From NCBI RefSeq assembly GCF_901000735.1, contig NC_081550.1, positions 6,760,329 through 6,824,328 of the forward strand: a DNA stretch of 64,000 nt. Direction: 5' to 3'. Positions 1-11,949 of the stretch are shown in pieces. The notes below the pieces were generated by a model. It saw nothing but the letters and a program-made list of their open reading frames with translations. It made no database searches and was not told the DNA's origin. This DNA is from Corylus avellana (Eukaryota > Streptophyta > Magnoliopsida > Fagales > Betulaceae). A program made the translations under genes and the position numbers. The first letter of the stretch is position 1; every line of letters begins with the position of its first letter.

Positions 1-162
1 AGAGCAAAGCTCTCTTAAACAAGCGTAGGCATTTATCAAAACTACCCAACATTTATCTCTCGAAAAGTTCGAAAATAATTTATCAAAAAACTATTTTGGA
101 ATGCAACATGCATGTTCACCATCTTAAATCATAAAGCCAAATCCTAAGTTAGGAAAAATAAC

Positions 163-1821
163 CTTCAGCCGATCTTGATCAGACAGATGCCTTGATAAAT
201 TGAAATTAAAATGTTTTACAACAAAATCGGTCACAAAAATGGGTTCATAGAAAGCACGAGCGGACACATCTGCGATAAGAGAATCAAATGTCAAAACAAG
301 GGAATACTAATACATTTCTTATTGAAAGACCCAAAGGAATAGATGGAAGAAATACCAATATTAAGTGAAAGCCCCATTTGGGTTGGACGAAGACTCTGAT
401 AATACCCTCTCCAGTAATCAATACCATTACCCAGCTCACCCGGTTCGCCCAACCTAGGATCGAAAAATGACCTCCCCACGACGGTGTAACTACAATCAAA
501 ATCAAACAAGTCAATACAAGCAAAAGAGGACTTTATATCTTGGCAATCTATACATACCAGGATAACAAAATGTACAAATTTCTAAGAATAAAAAATTAGG
601 TTACAGCTCTGATGGTGCCGCTCTAAGAACCACGTCAAGAACTTGAATTGTTTCTTGTGGAGAATCCAGCTGCCTGCCGCTCAAAAACTGTCGAAGATGA
701 TCAATGTCAGGCTTAGAAGCGAACTTGATAGCCACTTTGAACTGACGCTCCCTTCTGGTTCTGCACGTCGGACAGAGAAAAGGATTCAGATAAAATGAAA
801 ATTGAAAAAATAAATTCGACAAAAATGGGATAAATTCCAACAGACAAAGATGAAAAATACCTCGTCGAACCAGATGAGGAGGCACGATCATCATTGTCTA
901 ACTTGACAACAAACTCCTGCGATATAAACGGCAATGGCCCTGCCGTATAGAGGCTCTTCCTTCCATCATATGCAGGATTTCGCATACCCAAATGTGATTT
1001 GTACGTCGTCACTAGCTGTTTAATTATATCTCTGCTCACTTTCTTTGAAGTAATCTCAGGTGTGATGGAAACCTGCATTTCAAATTAAAACAACACCGCA
1101 TATCATGTAATTGTATCCCACCATAATAAGGATCTGCGAACCAAAATACTAAGATATCAGAGCCGCTGAAGTAAGTAATGAAGAAAAAATAAATCTGACA
1201 AATAAAAATGTTTTCGAAAGCAATTGTAAAACAAAAAACCTTTAAAATATGACCGATTTTATATTTATATTTAAAAAAAAAAAAATCAGGGGAAGAACTC
1301 ACATCGTAGTGATGGAGATCCTTGTCTGCGACTTCCACCAGAAAATGGTTGGCTCGGACAAAGGTTTTCTTCCCGATTGTCCCGTACCCGGGCCTCTTCG
1401 GAAAGTCAATTGCCTTTGATGACGTCGGCGGCGCCGGAGCCTGCAATGTCAGCTTCTCCGAGATTTCACGGTTCAGAGCATCCTCCGTGGAGGAAGTAGA
1501 AACTGGTGGTGGAGCCGAGCTGGACGGCGCAGAAGAATGCGATGAAGCTGGAGCTGCTGGAGGAGGTCCAGCAGGAGAAGCGACTGGTGGAGGTGCAGTT
1601 TGACGAGGACCCGCCGGACGTGGAGGCGCCGGACGAGGCATCTCCGGGAAAGAAGCGGCTTGAGGAGGCGCAGAGTAGCTTGAAGGACCACCGCGGCCTC
1701 TTCCTCCGCCTCCTTCGCCACCCCTACCTCTTCCACCACCACCGCCTCTGCCTCTCCCGCCCGCCGGAGACGGCTGGTCGCGGCGAGAATCAGGTTGCCT
1801 ACCACCACCTCGACGCGACAT
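163..1821 (-). CDS. AGO5: Argonaute protein, AGO5-type, N-terminal part (3' end outside window)
   Basis: Small-RNA-binding Argonaute; the family loads miRNA or siRNA for silencing. Five coding exons are read on the minus strand: 1303-1821, 861-1072, 605-760, 356-489 and 163-269, all with GT-AG borders and matching phases (376 codons so far). The ATG at 1821 opens an Arg/Gly-rich stretch (residues about 1-50) and a Pro/Ala/Ser-rich linker. The N domain follows, with [20 protein letters not shown] and [16 protein letters not shown]. Exons 3-4 hold the linker-1 region ([29 protein letters not shown]). Exon 5 ([10 protein letters not shown]) begins the PAZ part. [10 protein letters not shown] and LYTAGPLPF resemble Arabidopsis AGO5 more than AGO1 as I remember them. 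The rest of PAZ, MID and PIWI, with the catalytic residues, lies left of base 1, so slicer activity cannot be judged. Bases 1-162 look intronic. Confidence 0.93.
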
Positions 1822-1964
1822 TGTGGCTTAGCAGAAAAAAGAAGTCTCAGAGCGTAGATGATGGCGACACAGTGACAGCATGAAATACAATAAGGATCCG
1901 GCAAGAGCAAACGACGACAGAGACTCAGAGAGTGTGTGAGAGCGTGGAAATGGGCAAGAGCATG

Positions 1965-1972
1965 TATATATA
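1965..1972 (-). promoter_or_regulatory. Possible TATA box of the AGO5-type gene
   Basis: A TATATATA run lies about 145 bp upstream of the ATG at 1821, followed by a purine/pyrimidine-mixed leader. The position fits a plant core promoter. It is a motif call only; no transcript evidence is available. Confidence 0.35.
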
Positions 1973-2099
1973 TGTGTAAAAGACCAAAAAATCTGGTGAG
2001 AGGAAAGGACGTGGAAATATGGGATGGAGCCAATGGGTGTGGGAGTCGAGACGGCGGCTAGTGTCTGACGTTTTTACCCTCCTCCTTCTTCGAAGCAGG

Positions 2100-4640
2100 C
2101 ATTTTAGGGTTTGTATTTAAAAATGAGATTCCTTCTCTAATTTACAAAATTAGAATTATATACCATAACTAACTTTATTTTTAATGAAAACATGCATAAT
2201 AAATAAATTACTTTTTTTAGGCCTCGTTTGGTTCACAAAATATTTAATTCATTAAAAAATGATTAGTCACTACTGAAACTACTGAAAATAGAAGATTGTA
2301 GAATAGATTAACTATTCCTATTTCTTTATTTAGTTAATAAAAAAAAAAGGAGCAAAAGTCTATGTAACCTTATCGTTAAAGAGAAAAAAAATTGGTCAAG
2401 GATAAGTAATACTCATTCCAAGAAAAAAAAAAAAAAAAAAAAAAAAGGCTATTATGCTAGGCCGCGCTGGCACAGTGACGTCATTGGATATAGGGGACCG
2501 CACGGTAGACCCCTCCGCACATGATTATTATTTCTTAAAAACCGTTTTGAATTTTGATCAAACTGTTTTTTGGTGGGGATTAGAATCCGTACAGTCTTGG
2601 CAGGATTCACCTCTTCCTCCTCCTCCTACGCGTATTTGCGTGGAAATATCAAAAACCGAAAACTAATGCTAATAAAATAAAATATAATTCCTTACTAAAT
2701 GGACACGTGTCGAATAATGGGATTTATAGTTTATGTTTTTTTTTTTTTTTTTTTTTTAATTCAATATTTGGAGTGTAATTGGGAAGAGGTATTTGATTTG
2801 ATAATTAAAATTTTATTTTATTATATTTAATGGTATATATGATATTTTATTATTGAAAATTTTGAAAATTATATGTCAAGATGTTTAGAATATAGAGTTT
2901 TATTTTAGGAATAAAATAAATAAAACATCTGGATTTAACGTACGTGAAATAAAAAGAATCCTGAGATTTTTCTTTGCGTTGGGAAAAGAAAGAAAAGTTT
3001 GTGGGCTCGTGGTTCATGGCGGCAATTAATGGGACATTTATTCACTTCACTTCAGTGATATTATTGCAAGCTATTTTTTTGAAGCTTTGATTCTTGTCTT
3101 TTAAAATTTCAAGATCTTTTGAATTATGGCAAAAGTATTAAAAATGCTAGCTGTAAAATAATTAATTAAATTATATATGGGCTTAATCCTGTAAGATATA
3201 GCGGAAGGGGTGGGGTATTTTGTCTTTTTACTTCGTTCAAATGAAATAGAAAAAATCCTAATTCTGATTATTAGGATGTGAACATAATGGTCTTCCCAAG
3301 TGGATATAGCTTTTATTTTCTGCTCTTAGTTTATAATTTGAAGGGTTACCTAATCATTGACTTTTTTTTTTTTTCTTTTTGTCTCTAAGTAAGCCTACCT
3401 AATCCCTAATCTTCTTTGAAGATTTTTAGGTTATAGGAAATGTAAGCATGAGTCAATGTCAAATTACTAAATAATATATATATATATATATATCATCATG
3501 CAAATAATGTGATTATACTAAACACTCCTTATCGGTTCACCGCAATTCTCATGTGGTCTTTCGGTTGTTTTAAGGTAATTTTATGTGATTAAATAAATAT
3601 TAGGATTTGGGTTCGACTTCATGCCTGATTGCTGTAAGCTATTATGATGGAACTCGAACTTGAAAGAATGCCGGTGCTATTACAATTAAGTTCAAGGAAA
3701 GTAATCCGCCACTTTTTGCTTTTTCTTTTTTGGAAAAAAGAAAAAGAAAAAGAAGAAGCTAACCATTCTTGACCTATGCTCACATCAAGGGGGAACACAT
3801 CATTGAGAAAAAAGAGAGATCAAATTCCTTTTGACATAAATTAATAGTAGCTTTGTTTAATATTAATAAACTAACATAATCTTAATTGAATAATATATAT
3901 TATTATAATTTTTAATAAGACAAAGAACAATTGATAATCTAAACCGTTCCTTTCCCTAAAAATTAAACCACCCATTGATAATCCAAAGCGTGCGATCGGG
4001 TGGGAAGAAAAACGACGATTTCCAGGTCGTTGCGGAGTCAATGTAGACACCCACACCAGAGGACAAAGCCTTCTCTCCATGTTTTGGTGGGACCCATAAT
4101 CCGTACAGTCAGTATTTTTAGCGTGGTGGTTCGGTACACGTAAGGGTAACGTGGGGCCAAAATATGGAAACATTAAAAGCCGGACAAACTGAAAACGTGG
4201 GAAAGCAAAAAGACTATGCGCCAAAATGACGGACACACCACACCACTACGTTTCTAAAGATAAAGGATAGGAATTTTCAATGTTTTTCATTTATTTATTT
4301 ATTTATTAAAAAAATAGTTTTTAAAAATCTTTATCTTTTTATGCCTTTATTTTCTAAAATTATAAATCACATTAAATGGTGAGTCGTGACACATAAGAAA
4401 CACAATTTATTTGGTAAACTTATGGATTGTTTGGCATTATTTAAGATTTTTTTAAAAAAAATATACAATTTAAAATATTAAACTGTAATTTTAAAAGTCG
4501 TACTATAATTTTTTAAAAATCACATTTTCTAATCAATATTTTTAATCATACATTTTGAAGTCTAAACCTAAACCGACCGTTAACATTTCGAAATGGCTTT
4601 GTGGTTTATTAATCAAATTATTTGCATTCTTCACATTTGA
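2100..4640. other. AT-rich intergenic DNA, no gene seen
   Basis: Upstream region of the AGO5-type gene. It holds homopolymer runs (poly-A near 2420-2445, poly-T near 2738-2758), an AT microsatellite near 3474-3492 and no reading frame with recognisable protein features. Short open frames here are fortuitous. Confidence 0.7.
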
Positions 4641-4642
4641 AT

Positions 4643-4792
4643 TAGGATCTTCTCTATTTCAAATAAATTGGATTATATTAAGTTAATTATAGTAGAGTGG
4701 TATTTTTGTTTATTTAAAAAGTAAAAAGACAAAAATACATCTCCACTATAATCAAGTTCATTTGAAATGAAAATGATCTTGTTCCCTTACAT
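4643..4792. mobile_element. Short fold-back MITE
   Basis: The left arm (GGATCTTCTCTATTTCAAAT onward, continuing through an ATTATAGTAGAG segment) matches the reverse complement of the right arm (CTCCACTATAATCAAGTTCA to AAAATGATCTTGTTCCC). The loop is a short central region around 4715-4730. The whole block would fold into an imperfect hairpin of about 150 bp. Family not assigned; ends approximate. Confidence 0.6.
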
Positions 4793-5689
4793 TTTTCTGG
4801 TATTAAACGTCATAATGCAAATAATCATTTTTAGATATTTTGGTGTTCATTTCTTATATGATTTTATTGAGTATCAACTATTAATTTTTTTTTTTTTTAA
4901 AAAAAAAAAAAACCACTAATAATGAATAGAATACCAAGAGATTTTATACAAAGAAGCATTTCCCGTGTCTTAAATTACTAATATAGTTATTTCTTAAAAA
5001 AAACAAAAAAAAAACTAATATAGTTCCTTAGTGAAGGGGTAATAATGGGATCTAGGACATAGACTGTTATCGCTCCCAGACGTGGAAAAGGACGGATTTA
5101 CTGGTGTGCGCTTTTTTTGCGGTGGTGGAGTGGTGGGACGGAGTGTTTGTGGTCCCTTGTCAGTCTGGGAATGTGGTTTACTGGTGTGTGCCTCCGAAAT
5201 TTTCCCAGGACATGCAAAAGTTGTCGTCGTGGCAGCACAAAAAAAGAACTAAAAAACCCACAGGTGTAGGTAAACAAACTAAAAAAAAAAAGGGTGTGTG
5301 CTTGAAAGGGAAGTAACGAACTCAACAAGTAAAGGAAATTCTAAAGATTATAATCAGTAGATTTTTCCTTATCTTAACAAATTATTTAGAATTAAATAAT
5401 TGAAATTTTTTTTTTTTATATTAACAGCTGTCATCAATTATCCTTTTCAACAACTCAATATTTTTTGTTTTCATATTTTAAAAGTGATAAAGTTTTAATA
5501 TGAATTATATGACAAAATTTTTATTATTTAATATCCTGTTAATTTTTGTTAAACTATTACTTATCTTAAAAGTTTGAACTAATATATTTTAATTAAGATG
5601 AAAGGTGAATAATGAAGACAGAGTTTCACTTATCTCAAAAGCTTAAAAATGGTTAATTTAATCTTTTTATTTATATTATTAGTGCATGA

Positions 5690-5744
5690 AAATCGCTATT
5701 TTTTAAAATTGTATAGGTGTTTGGTAAAATATGTTAAGAAGTAC

Positions 5745-5775
<31 letters not shown>

Positions 5776-6060
5776 TCAATTGAGTGTTTGAATAACATTA
5801 GCATATAATTGCGGTTTCATGACTAAATAGGTAGATATTGCGCCAAATATTATTTTAAGCGAAATCGTGATTTTTGTTGAAATTCGCACTTTTTCAAATA
5901 AGCACTCCTTAGTCAACTTATTAAAATCACGAATTTTTCCACGATTTTAAAATTTGCGTTCTTAAAATCGTAATCCCAAACACTCCAAAATTGCAATTTA
6001 GTTTAAAAAAGCAGATTATTTTTTAAAAAATGCACTCCCAAATGGAACCTTAACAATTCT
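5690..6060. mobile_element. Probable degenerate hAT-type MITE
   Basis: The left side contains TAGGTGTTTGGTAAAATATG and the right side CACTCCCAAATGGAACCTTA. The block also contains repeated internal AAATTGC/AAAATCG motifs. Phrases such as TGTTTGG and CCAAACA near the ends are typical of plant non-autonomous hAT elements. Ends and duplications are not clear, so this is a tentative call. The flanks (4792-5690 and 6060-6480) show nothing else. Confidence 0.35.
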
Positions 6061-6479
6061 AAACAATCTTTATTTGATAATTTAATGTTGTTTTGCTTCA
6101 TACAAATTACAATTATATTAAATTATTATTGCACTTATTGGTTGCTATTTTATATATATATATAATTTTCACAATGGTACACTTGCTTCACTTGAAAGAA
6201 ACACCGGGGGGAGAACTTTATAGGTAACATAAAGAACAAACACATGTGAAATCAAGCATGCATGGGAACAATTACCGTACAAATAAATTCTAATTTATTT
6301 TCTCAAAAAAAAAAATTCCAATTTATAACCCACCACCACTTTCCTCCTCCCAAAAGAGAAGATTCAAAGATGTCACTTTTTATTTCATGTTTACAGGACC
6401 ACACTTTAATTATTCTGCTTGCTAATTATTTTTAAATGGTGTTTTGGATTAACACAAAAGGGAGAAGGAAAAAAATTGA

Positions 6480-6810
6480 ATAAAGTCCACTTAACCTCTT
6501 TAAATTACTACCTCAATAACAATTTACCCCCAACTATCAATTGCGATAATTTACTCTCCAAACTGCCAAAACAATGACAATGTATCCCAAATTTTAACAA
6601 AATAATGAAATTACTCTTACTAAAATAAAAACAAAAATACTTTTTTTTTTTTTTTTTCAAATTATAGATGGGTAATTTTGTCATTTTGCTAGTATTGGGG
6701 GGTACATTATTATTGTTTTGGTAGTTTGAGGAGTAAATTGTCGTAATTGATAATTTGTGGTAGATTGTCATTGGGGTGGTAGTTTGAGGAGGTTAAGTGG
6801 ACTTTACCCA
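6480..6810. mobile_element. Long fold-back MITE
   Basis: About 130 bp at the left (TAAAGTCCACTTAACCTCTT and onward through AATTTACCCCCAACTATC) is matched in reverse complement at the right (GAGGAGGTTAAGTGGACTTTA), with only scattered mismatches. A spacer with a poly-T run near 6640-6658 separates the arms. The length and near-complete palindrome mark a MITE. The open frame on the minus strand inside it is a by-product of the palindrome. Confidence 0.75.
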
Positions 6811-7339
6811 AAAAAAATTTATCAAACCAATCATTGCTCAATTAATAGCTTCTAATTGAATCATTAATTATTTAAATGTTTTAAATTGATAAAAAAAATA
6901 AATAAATTGAATTATTCAACTAATATTATAATAATTAAAAATGATATTTAACACTACAAAATTATTGGCAAACATTTGAGATAGTTGGTGAATCGGGTCC
7001 TGGAATCATATTTCCCTCCGAAAGGAATAATTTGGTGGAGATAAAGATTGAAGAAGTCGTTCTTAAATGGGGAACTCAGAAGAAGTATGGAATGTGAAAG
7101 GAACCTAATGTCGGTGATAAGTTTTTGATGCCCATTCTTTTGTAAAGTCCAACTTTTTCCTAAGCTAGCTAAAGTAGAAATAGCGACAAAAAAGACAAAA
7201 GAAGAAAATAGAGCCTTGTGAAAAATGGGCATGAAGATTAGGATCACAAAAAGGAAATAGAAAGAATGGTGTGTGAAAAGACAAGGAATTACAAGTAATA
7301 TTGGAAAATTCAAATGCCATGTTATGTTGATTTCTACGA

Positions 7340-8000
7340 GTAATTTTACTTTTCACATCAATTTCACCTCATAAACTTTTAATTTGACGAAAATTGCAAT
7401 ATACCCATTTCGTTATATTTTAAATGTTAAAAGTGATAAAATGACATTTTATACTCTTGACTTTTTTTTGTAAAATTTCAAATAAAAAAAATGAAAATCG
7501 AAGGGTAATTTAGTCTTTTTAGTTGTTCCATTAGAAGTTAATTGCTGAGTCTGATGGAAGGTTGTTGGAAGTCCCACATTGCTTGGGTATTAAGAAGATT
7601 GGTCATTTATAAGGGTGAGGAGAAACTTCAACTCTTGAACTAGCTTTTAGGTTGAGTTAGGCCCAAGACCTATTTCTAATATGGTATCAGAGCTTGGCCT
7701 AATTGGCTGTGGCCCATCGTCTCCCATTGCTGCACGTGTTGGATTGGATGTCCTCCCGCCACACGTAAGGGGACATGTTGGAAGTCTTACATTATTTGGG
7801 TATTAAGGAGATGTGCCATTTATAAAGGTGGGAGAAAACCTTAATTCTTGAGCTAGCTTTTGTGTTGAGTTAAGCCCAAAACCCATTTCTAATAGGAAGG
7901 AGTATCAATTGAATCAAATTGAAAGTTTATAGAGTTAAATTGAGAGTTTTTTAAAATTTGGGAGATTTTCTCAAAATGCATGGTCAAGGTCTAAATTAAG
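7340..8000. mobile_element. Older fold-back element split by a TRIM insertion
   Basis: The left part (about 7340-7560, ending near GAGTCTGATGGAAGG) and the right part (7895-8000, AAATTGAAAGTTTATAGAG to TCTCAAAATGCATGG) resemble arms of the element seen complete at about 21510-21860. That element has the same TTGAAAGTT, TCTGACRGAGG and TTTCTCAAAATGC phrases. The 332-bp TRIM at 7563-7894 sits between the parts. Confidence 0.45.
7563..7894 (+). mobile_element. TRIM-type miniature LTR retrotransposon
   Basis: Two 119-bp LTRs (7563-7681 and 7776-7894) start TGTTGGAAGTC and end ATTTCTAATA. A 94-bp internal region starts with the initiator-methionine tRNA primer site TGGTATCAGAGC (7682-7693) and ends with a purine-rich GTAAGGGGACA. 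There is no coding capacity, so the element depended on an autonomous helper. GGAAGG flanks both sides (7556-7561 and 7895-7900), one base offset at the left, consistent with a target duplication. The LTRs differ at many positions, so the insertion is not very recent. Confidence 0.85.
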
Positions 8001-8160
8001 TAAAGTTTTCCCTTATATTTATTTTGTATTGATTGATGTGATGTATTTTAAGTAACTTCTCATGTTAAAAATAGAAAACTTAAAACACGTAATGTCAATA
8101 AATGTGAAAATGTGTGTGAAAATTAACTTTACTCTTAAAAAAAAACAAAATAATGTTTTT

Positions 8161-8480
8161 AAGCTTTTGTCACTAGCCACTGAATTCTGCAGGGATTTGG
8201 GGATACAAGAGATCATATTGGAGGGGGACTAAAAAATTGTCATCCAAGCGATAAAGAGAGGGGGATCTTCATGGAGTTGATATGGACATATTGTAGAAGA
8301 TACTCGGACGGTTCTTCGGGAGTTCCGAGTTTGGGCAGCTGGACATGTTAAAAGATGAGCAAACAGTGCAGTACACACGTTGGCTAGCTCTTTCTGTTTA
8401 GAGTTTTATGCTTTAGATTATCAATTCAATATAGAAGGATTTTCTTCTTTTCAAAAAAAGAAAAAAAGAAAAAAGATGAA
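8161..8480 (+). pseudogene. LINE (non-LTR retrotransposon) 3' relic with RNase H-like domain
   Basis: One frame from 8161 reads CRDLGIQEIILEGD, then KIVIQAIKRGGSSWS, GHIVEDTRTVLREF, and a final AN-AVHTLA. This is the pattern of the RNase H-like domain (RVT_3 type) at the end of plant LINE polyproteins. At least three in-frame stops interrupt it. An A-rich tail follows (about 8453-8477). It is a dead 5'-truncated LINE copy on the plus strand. Confidence 0.75.
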
Positions 8481-10440
8481 TTTTATGATCATATATATAG
8501 GATTCACTATCATCATTATTTTGAAAAATACATTGGAATATATACAATTTTTTTTTTTTTTTTGGTGTAATATACAACACACATTAAGTCATGTCATGCA
8601 TGCATATATTTTTATTTTTAAAATAAAAGCAAAGAAAAATAAAACTATTGGCCACTTTTTTCCACCCCAAAGAAAAGCTTCAAAGAGAATCAAACCCAAT
8701 ATACCTAGTTCTATATGCATGCTTTCGGAAAAGAACCTCACACTTTAGATTTCTTTTTTGTTGCTTGGTTTGTAACATATTAGTCCCACATGGAAGTTTC
8801 ATTGGTTCTTAACTATTCTACATAACGAATATTAAACAAAGAATTTCTTTTGTTTATGTTTCCATGAAAAGTTAATAATATTCTTTCCTTTTCCATTTCC
8901 TCTATCCCTTTCATATTATAATAACTTTTTTATATGCTTTCACACACAGAAAACAAACAAAGATCAACTCAATAAGCCTTTTTAACCCCAGATTAAGGAT
9001 TACTTGCTCATGTTATCAACTTCATGACCACGTAATAACAATTGAAGAGTCTTTTATTTCTCTTCAATATTTATTTTCCTATCTTTGAAAAGAAATACAA
9101 AATAAGAATAAATAATTTAATTTATCCCATATATTTGTAGCACTAAATAGAGGGTTCAAAAATAAAATAAAAAAACACACTTATAGAGCTCTACCTAAAT
9201 AAATTATAATTAATTAAAACTACATCAAATACTATCTATGATATTTTCCTCAAAAAAATCTGTTTTCAAATCGCAAGTAAGGGACGATTTTACCAAGTTT
9301 TTAACTGTGTTTTTAAAATTTACATTTTCAAACTGTTATTTTTAAATTACAAATCCAAATGAATTATAATACAAACATAAATCGTGTCCATGTAGTAGTG
9401 CGTCTATATCTATTGGGATTCAAACTCATATGGTGAATTGGTGATACTCTGAAAAATTGTGCAAGCGCTTCGGGAAGAAGACAATTTTAGAGTCGGTATG
9501 ATAATTTGATTGATGATTCGAAGACATTATTTAATAGTCTCCGTTCATGGTGTGTGCACCACGTCAAAAGGAAAGCACTACGACATCTCATTGTTTCACC
9601 AAGAAGGCTCTTCAAGAATATTATGCTTTTATTCGTGATATTATAATATCATAGAAAAGTTCTATTTGATAAGCTAAATAAAATCATGAAAAATTTTTGC
9701 TTTTTCTTTTTGGACAAAATAATAATAATAATATCTTCCAATATCAAACCAAGTGGGAGTAAGCTCCTTTCCATTAAATCAACCTGGTGCAAGACTTGAA
9801 GTTTAGGTAATAAGAAGAATAGAAAAATGGAAGAAATATGAAAGATGAAAAAATTTCCATACTTTTCGGTCATTCGACTCATTCCTAACCTTCTCCTTCC
9901 CTTTGCCTTTTCTCAATTGAATGGCTTTAGTAAAAGCAAAGTGAAATGAAAAGAAAAGAAAAGGGTGTTTTCGCCAAAAAAGTAGCTCGTCATTGCTAGT
10001 CCAAGTTCTTCTCGACAGGTGGGGTATGTGCGATATGGTTTTGTTCAACGCCTTTGAAATTTCCACCTAGAAATTAGCATGCAATGTATTGTATTTTTCT
10101 TCTTTCTTTTCTTTATTTTGATTAAACTGTACCTTTTTTTTTTTAAAAAAAAAAAATTAATTCTATTTGTTTTAATGTGAAATATTTTCATCATTTTCAG
10201 AATAAAAAATCTTTTCAGCATTTGGCTCATACAAAAAAAATAACGATAGCCAAAAACTTTCGCCAATCTCTAGCAGTGGTATGACGGATTGAGAAGGAGA
10301 AACTCAAAATTATGAAATTTAAAAACGCTTGAAACCCTTTTCCAAAACTAAAGAATATTTTTTTTTATTTGACTATTTATATTCGATTGAATCAAACATA
10401 AACAAGACCAATATTTTACGTCGAAACAAACATAGGTAGG
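8480..10440. other. Intergenic DNA, nothing recognised
   Basis: AT-rich sequence with short open frames rich in Phe, Lys and Ile on both strands. None shows a domain, signal or codon pattern of a gene. No strong inverted or direct repeat was seen. Confidence 0.55.
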
Positions 10441-10558
10441 GGTGGCAATTCGTGTTCATGTGTAAGGTTCAGACACGAACAATAACCATACCCATTTAAT
10501 TAAACGACTCAAACCTCTCAACCCTAATCCTCTAATTTTTTATTGGGTTCGTGGGTTG

Positions 10559-10902
10559 TGTGACGTCCCACATTACTTGGGCATGAAAAAGAGGATGTGT
10601 TTATATGTAATCTATTATCTCTAAATGGTTTGAGGCCTTTTGGGGGTAAACCTGATAATAAAACCGTGCAGGCTTGGCCTAAAGCGGACAATATCATACT
10701 TTAAGCAAAGGGTGTTACATATCTCCTAAGAGAGGGTGATTGTGACGTCCCACATTGCCTGACATAGAAAAGATGATGTGTTTATATGTAATATACTTTA
10801 TCTAAATGGTATGAGACCTTTTGGTGGTAAAGCCAATAATCAAACTGTGCGAGCTTGGTTCAAAGCGGACAATATCATACCACTTGGAGCAGGGGTGTTA
10901 CA
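10559..10902 (+). mobile_element. Twin LTR-like repeats with almost no internal region
   Basis: Two direct copies, 10559-10719 and 10741-10902, begin TGTGACGTCCCACATT and end GGTGTTACA. They share AAGCGGACAATATCATAC in their 3' parts. Only 21 bp separate them, ending AGAGAGGGTGAT, which resembles a polypurine tract. The TG...CA ends are those of LTRs. It may be a TRIM that lost its internal region, or two LTRs joined by recombination. Confidence 0.6.
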
Positions 10903-11454
10903 TTTTGAAAATTCTATATACGACACCTATTTTGAATGTATAGGTGTTTCACACAATTTATGCGGAAATAGATCTGACCTAACAATTAATAAACAACCAA
11001 AAATATATGAAACAATAAACAATAAACAACACAGATATTTTGATTACGAAGAGGAAACCAATTAGAGAACTCTATAAAAGTAAAACCTCTCCAGGGCAGT
11101 CAAACCTAAGAAATCAACTAACTCAGTAAAAGAATAAAGGATTACAAGAAGTTCACACTTACAAAACCTTTGCAATTGACACGATCTTGTATAAGACAAG
11201 TGACCCACTTGCCTTTTACCGCAGTAGCCCTTTCTAAAGACAGCTAGCACAATCCTTCTACGTGATCTCCCTTTACCGGAACTTCGGTTGACTTGACTTC
11301 AACAATCAACAAGTAAAAACAAATGATCACTCTAAGAGAGAGAACATACTCTCTATATCACAGACTCTCTTAACACACGACGACAAATTCTAGATGCAGA
11401 AATTCGTAGTAATACAGATATGTAGAGATCTATATATATAATACAAAGACCCCT

Positions 11455-11550
11455 AGTCTAATTAGGACTCAATTACATTTAAATTAAACCTAACAGACTC
11501 CCATAGTCTAATTAGAACTCAATTACATTTAAATTAAACCTAGCAGACTA
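11455..11550. repeat. Tandem duplication of about 57 bp
   Basis: The segment AGTCTAATTAGGACTCAATT followed by ACATTTAAATTAAACCTA occurs twice in direct order, the second copy having AGAACTC for AGGACTC. The only other differences seen are small changes at the unit ends. Confidence 0.7.
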
Positions 11551-11949
11551 CGGGCCATCCGGACGGTAAATTGGCTCATTCAGACGGGGCTCTTAAAACA
11601 TGGGAAATATTGTTCTCGTAAGTGGTCGTCCGGACGCCGTTGCAGACGGGCTTGCAGACGAGGCTCTTCGGATAAAATTAACTGTGCAACTTTTAAATCT
11701 CGTCCGGACGACTATGAATCTCGTTCGGACGCCCATAGTGATTTGGCACTTTGAATCCATTTTGCTCACCGAACATTTAGCCAACACTTAAAACTTACAC
11801 ATTCTAAAAAATTGTCAATCATTATGTCGCGTGTTGGGTTTGAGTCGTGTTGAAGCATGGGTATAACACTATACATGTCTAGGGATGAACTAGCATTTAG
11901 AATTTTGGAGGCAAAACTAAAAACTAAAAAACTTGGTGAGGGTAAAAAA

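Larger units (their letters stand above)
10441..11870. mobile_element. Possible hAT-like element fragments split by later insertions
   Basis: The left side reads GGGGTGGCAATTCGTGTTC and the right side (about 11828-11870) reads GTGTTGGGTTTGAGTCGTG. Both are typical of plant hAT-derived non-autonomous elements whose ends read GGGTGGCAATTC. Between them lie the twin LTR-like repeats (10559-10902), a stretch with a 57-bp tandem duplication near 11455-11550, and a segment rich in CGGACG motifs (about 11550-11735). Boundaries are uncertain. Confidence 0.35.

Noticed and set aside
1322..1883. Open frames on the plus strand over the AGO first exon
   Set aside because: They are shadows of the GC-rich Gly/Arg- and Pro-coding exon; the minus-strand frame continues into conserved Argonaute exons.
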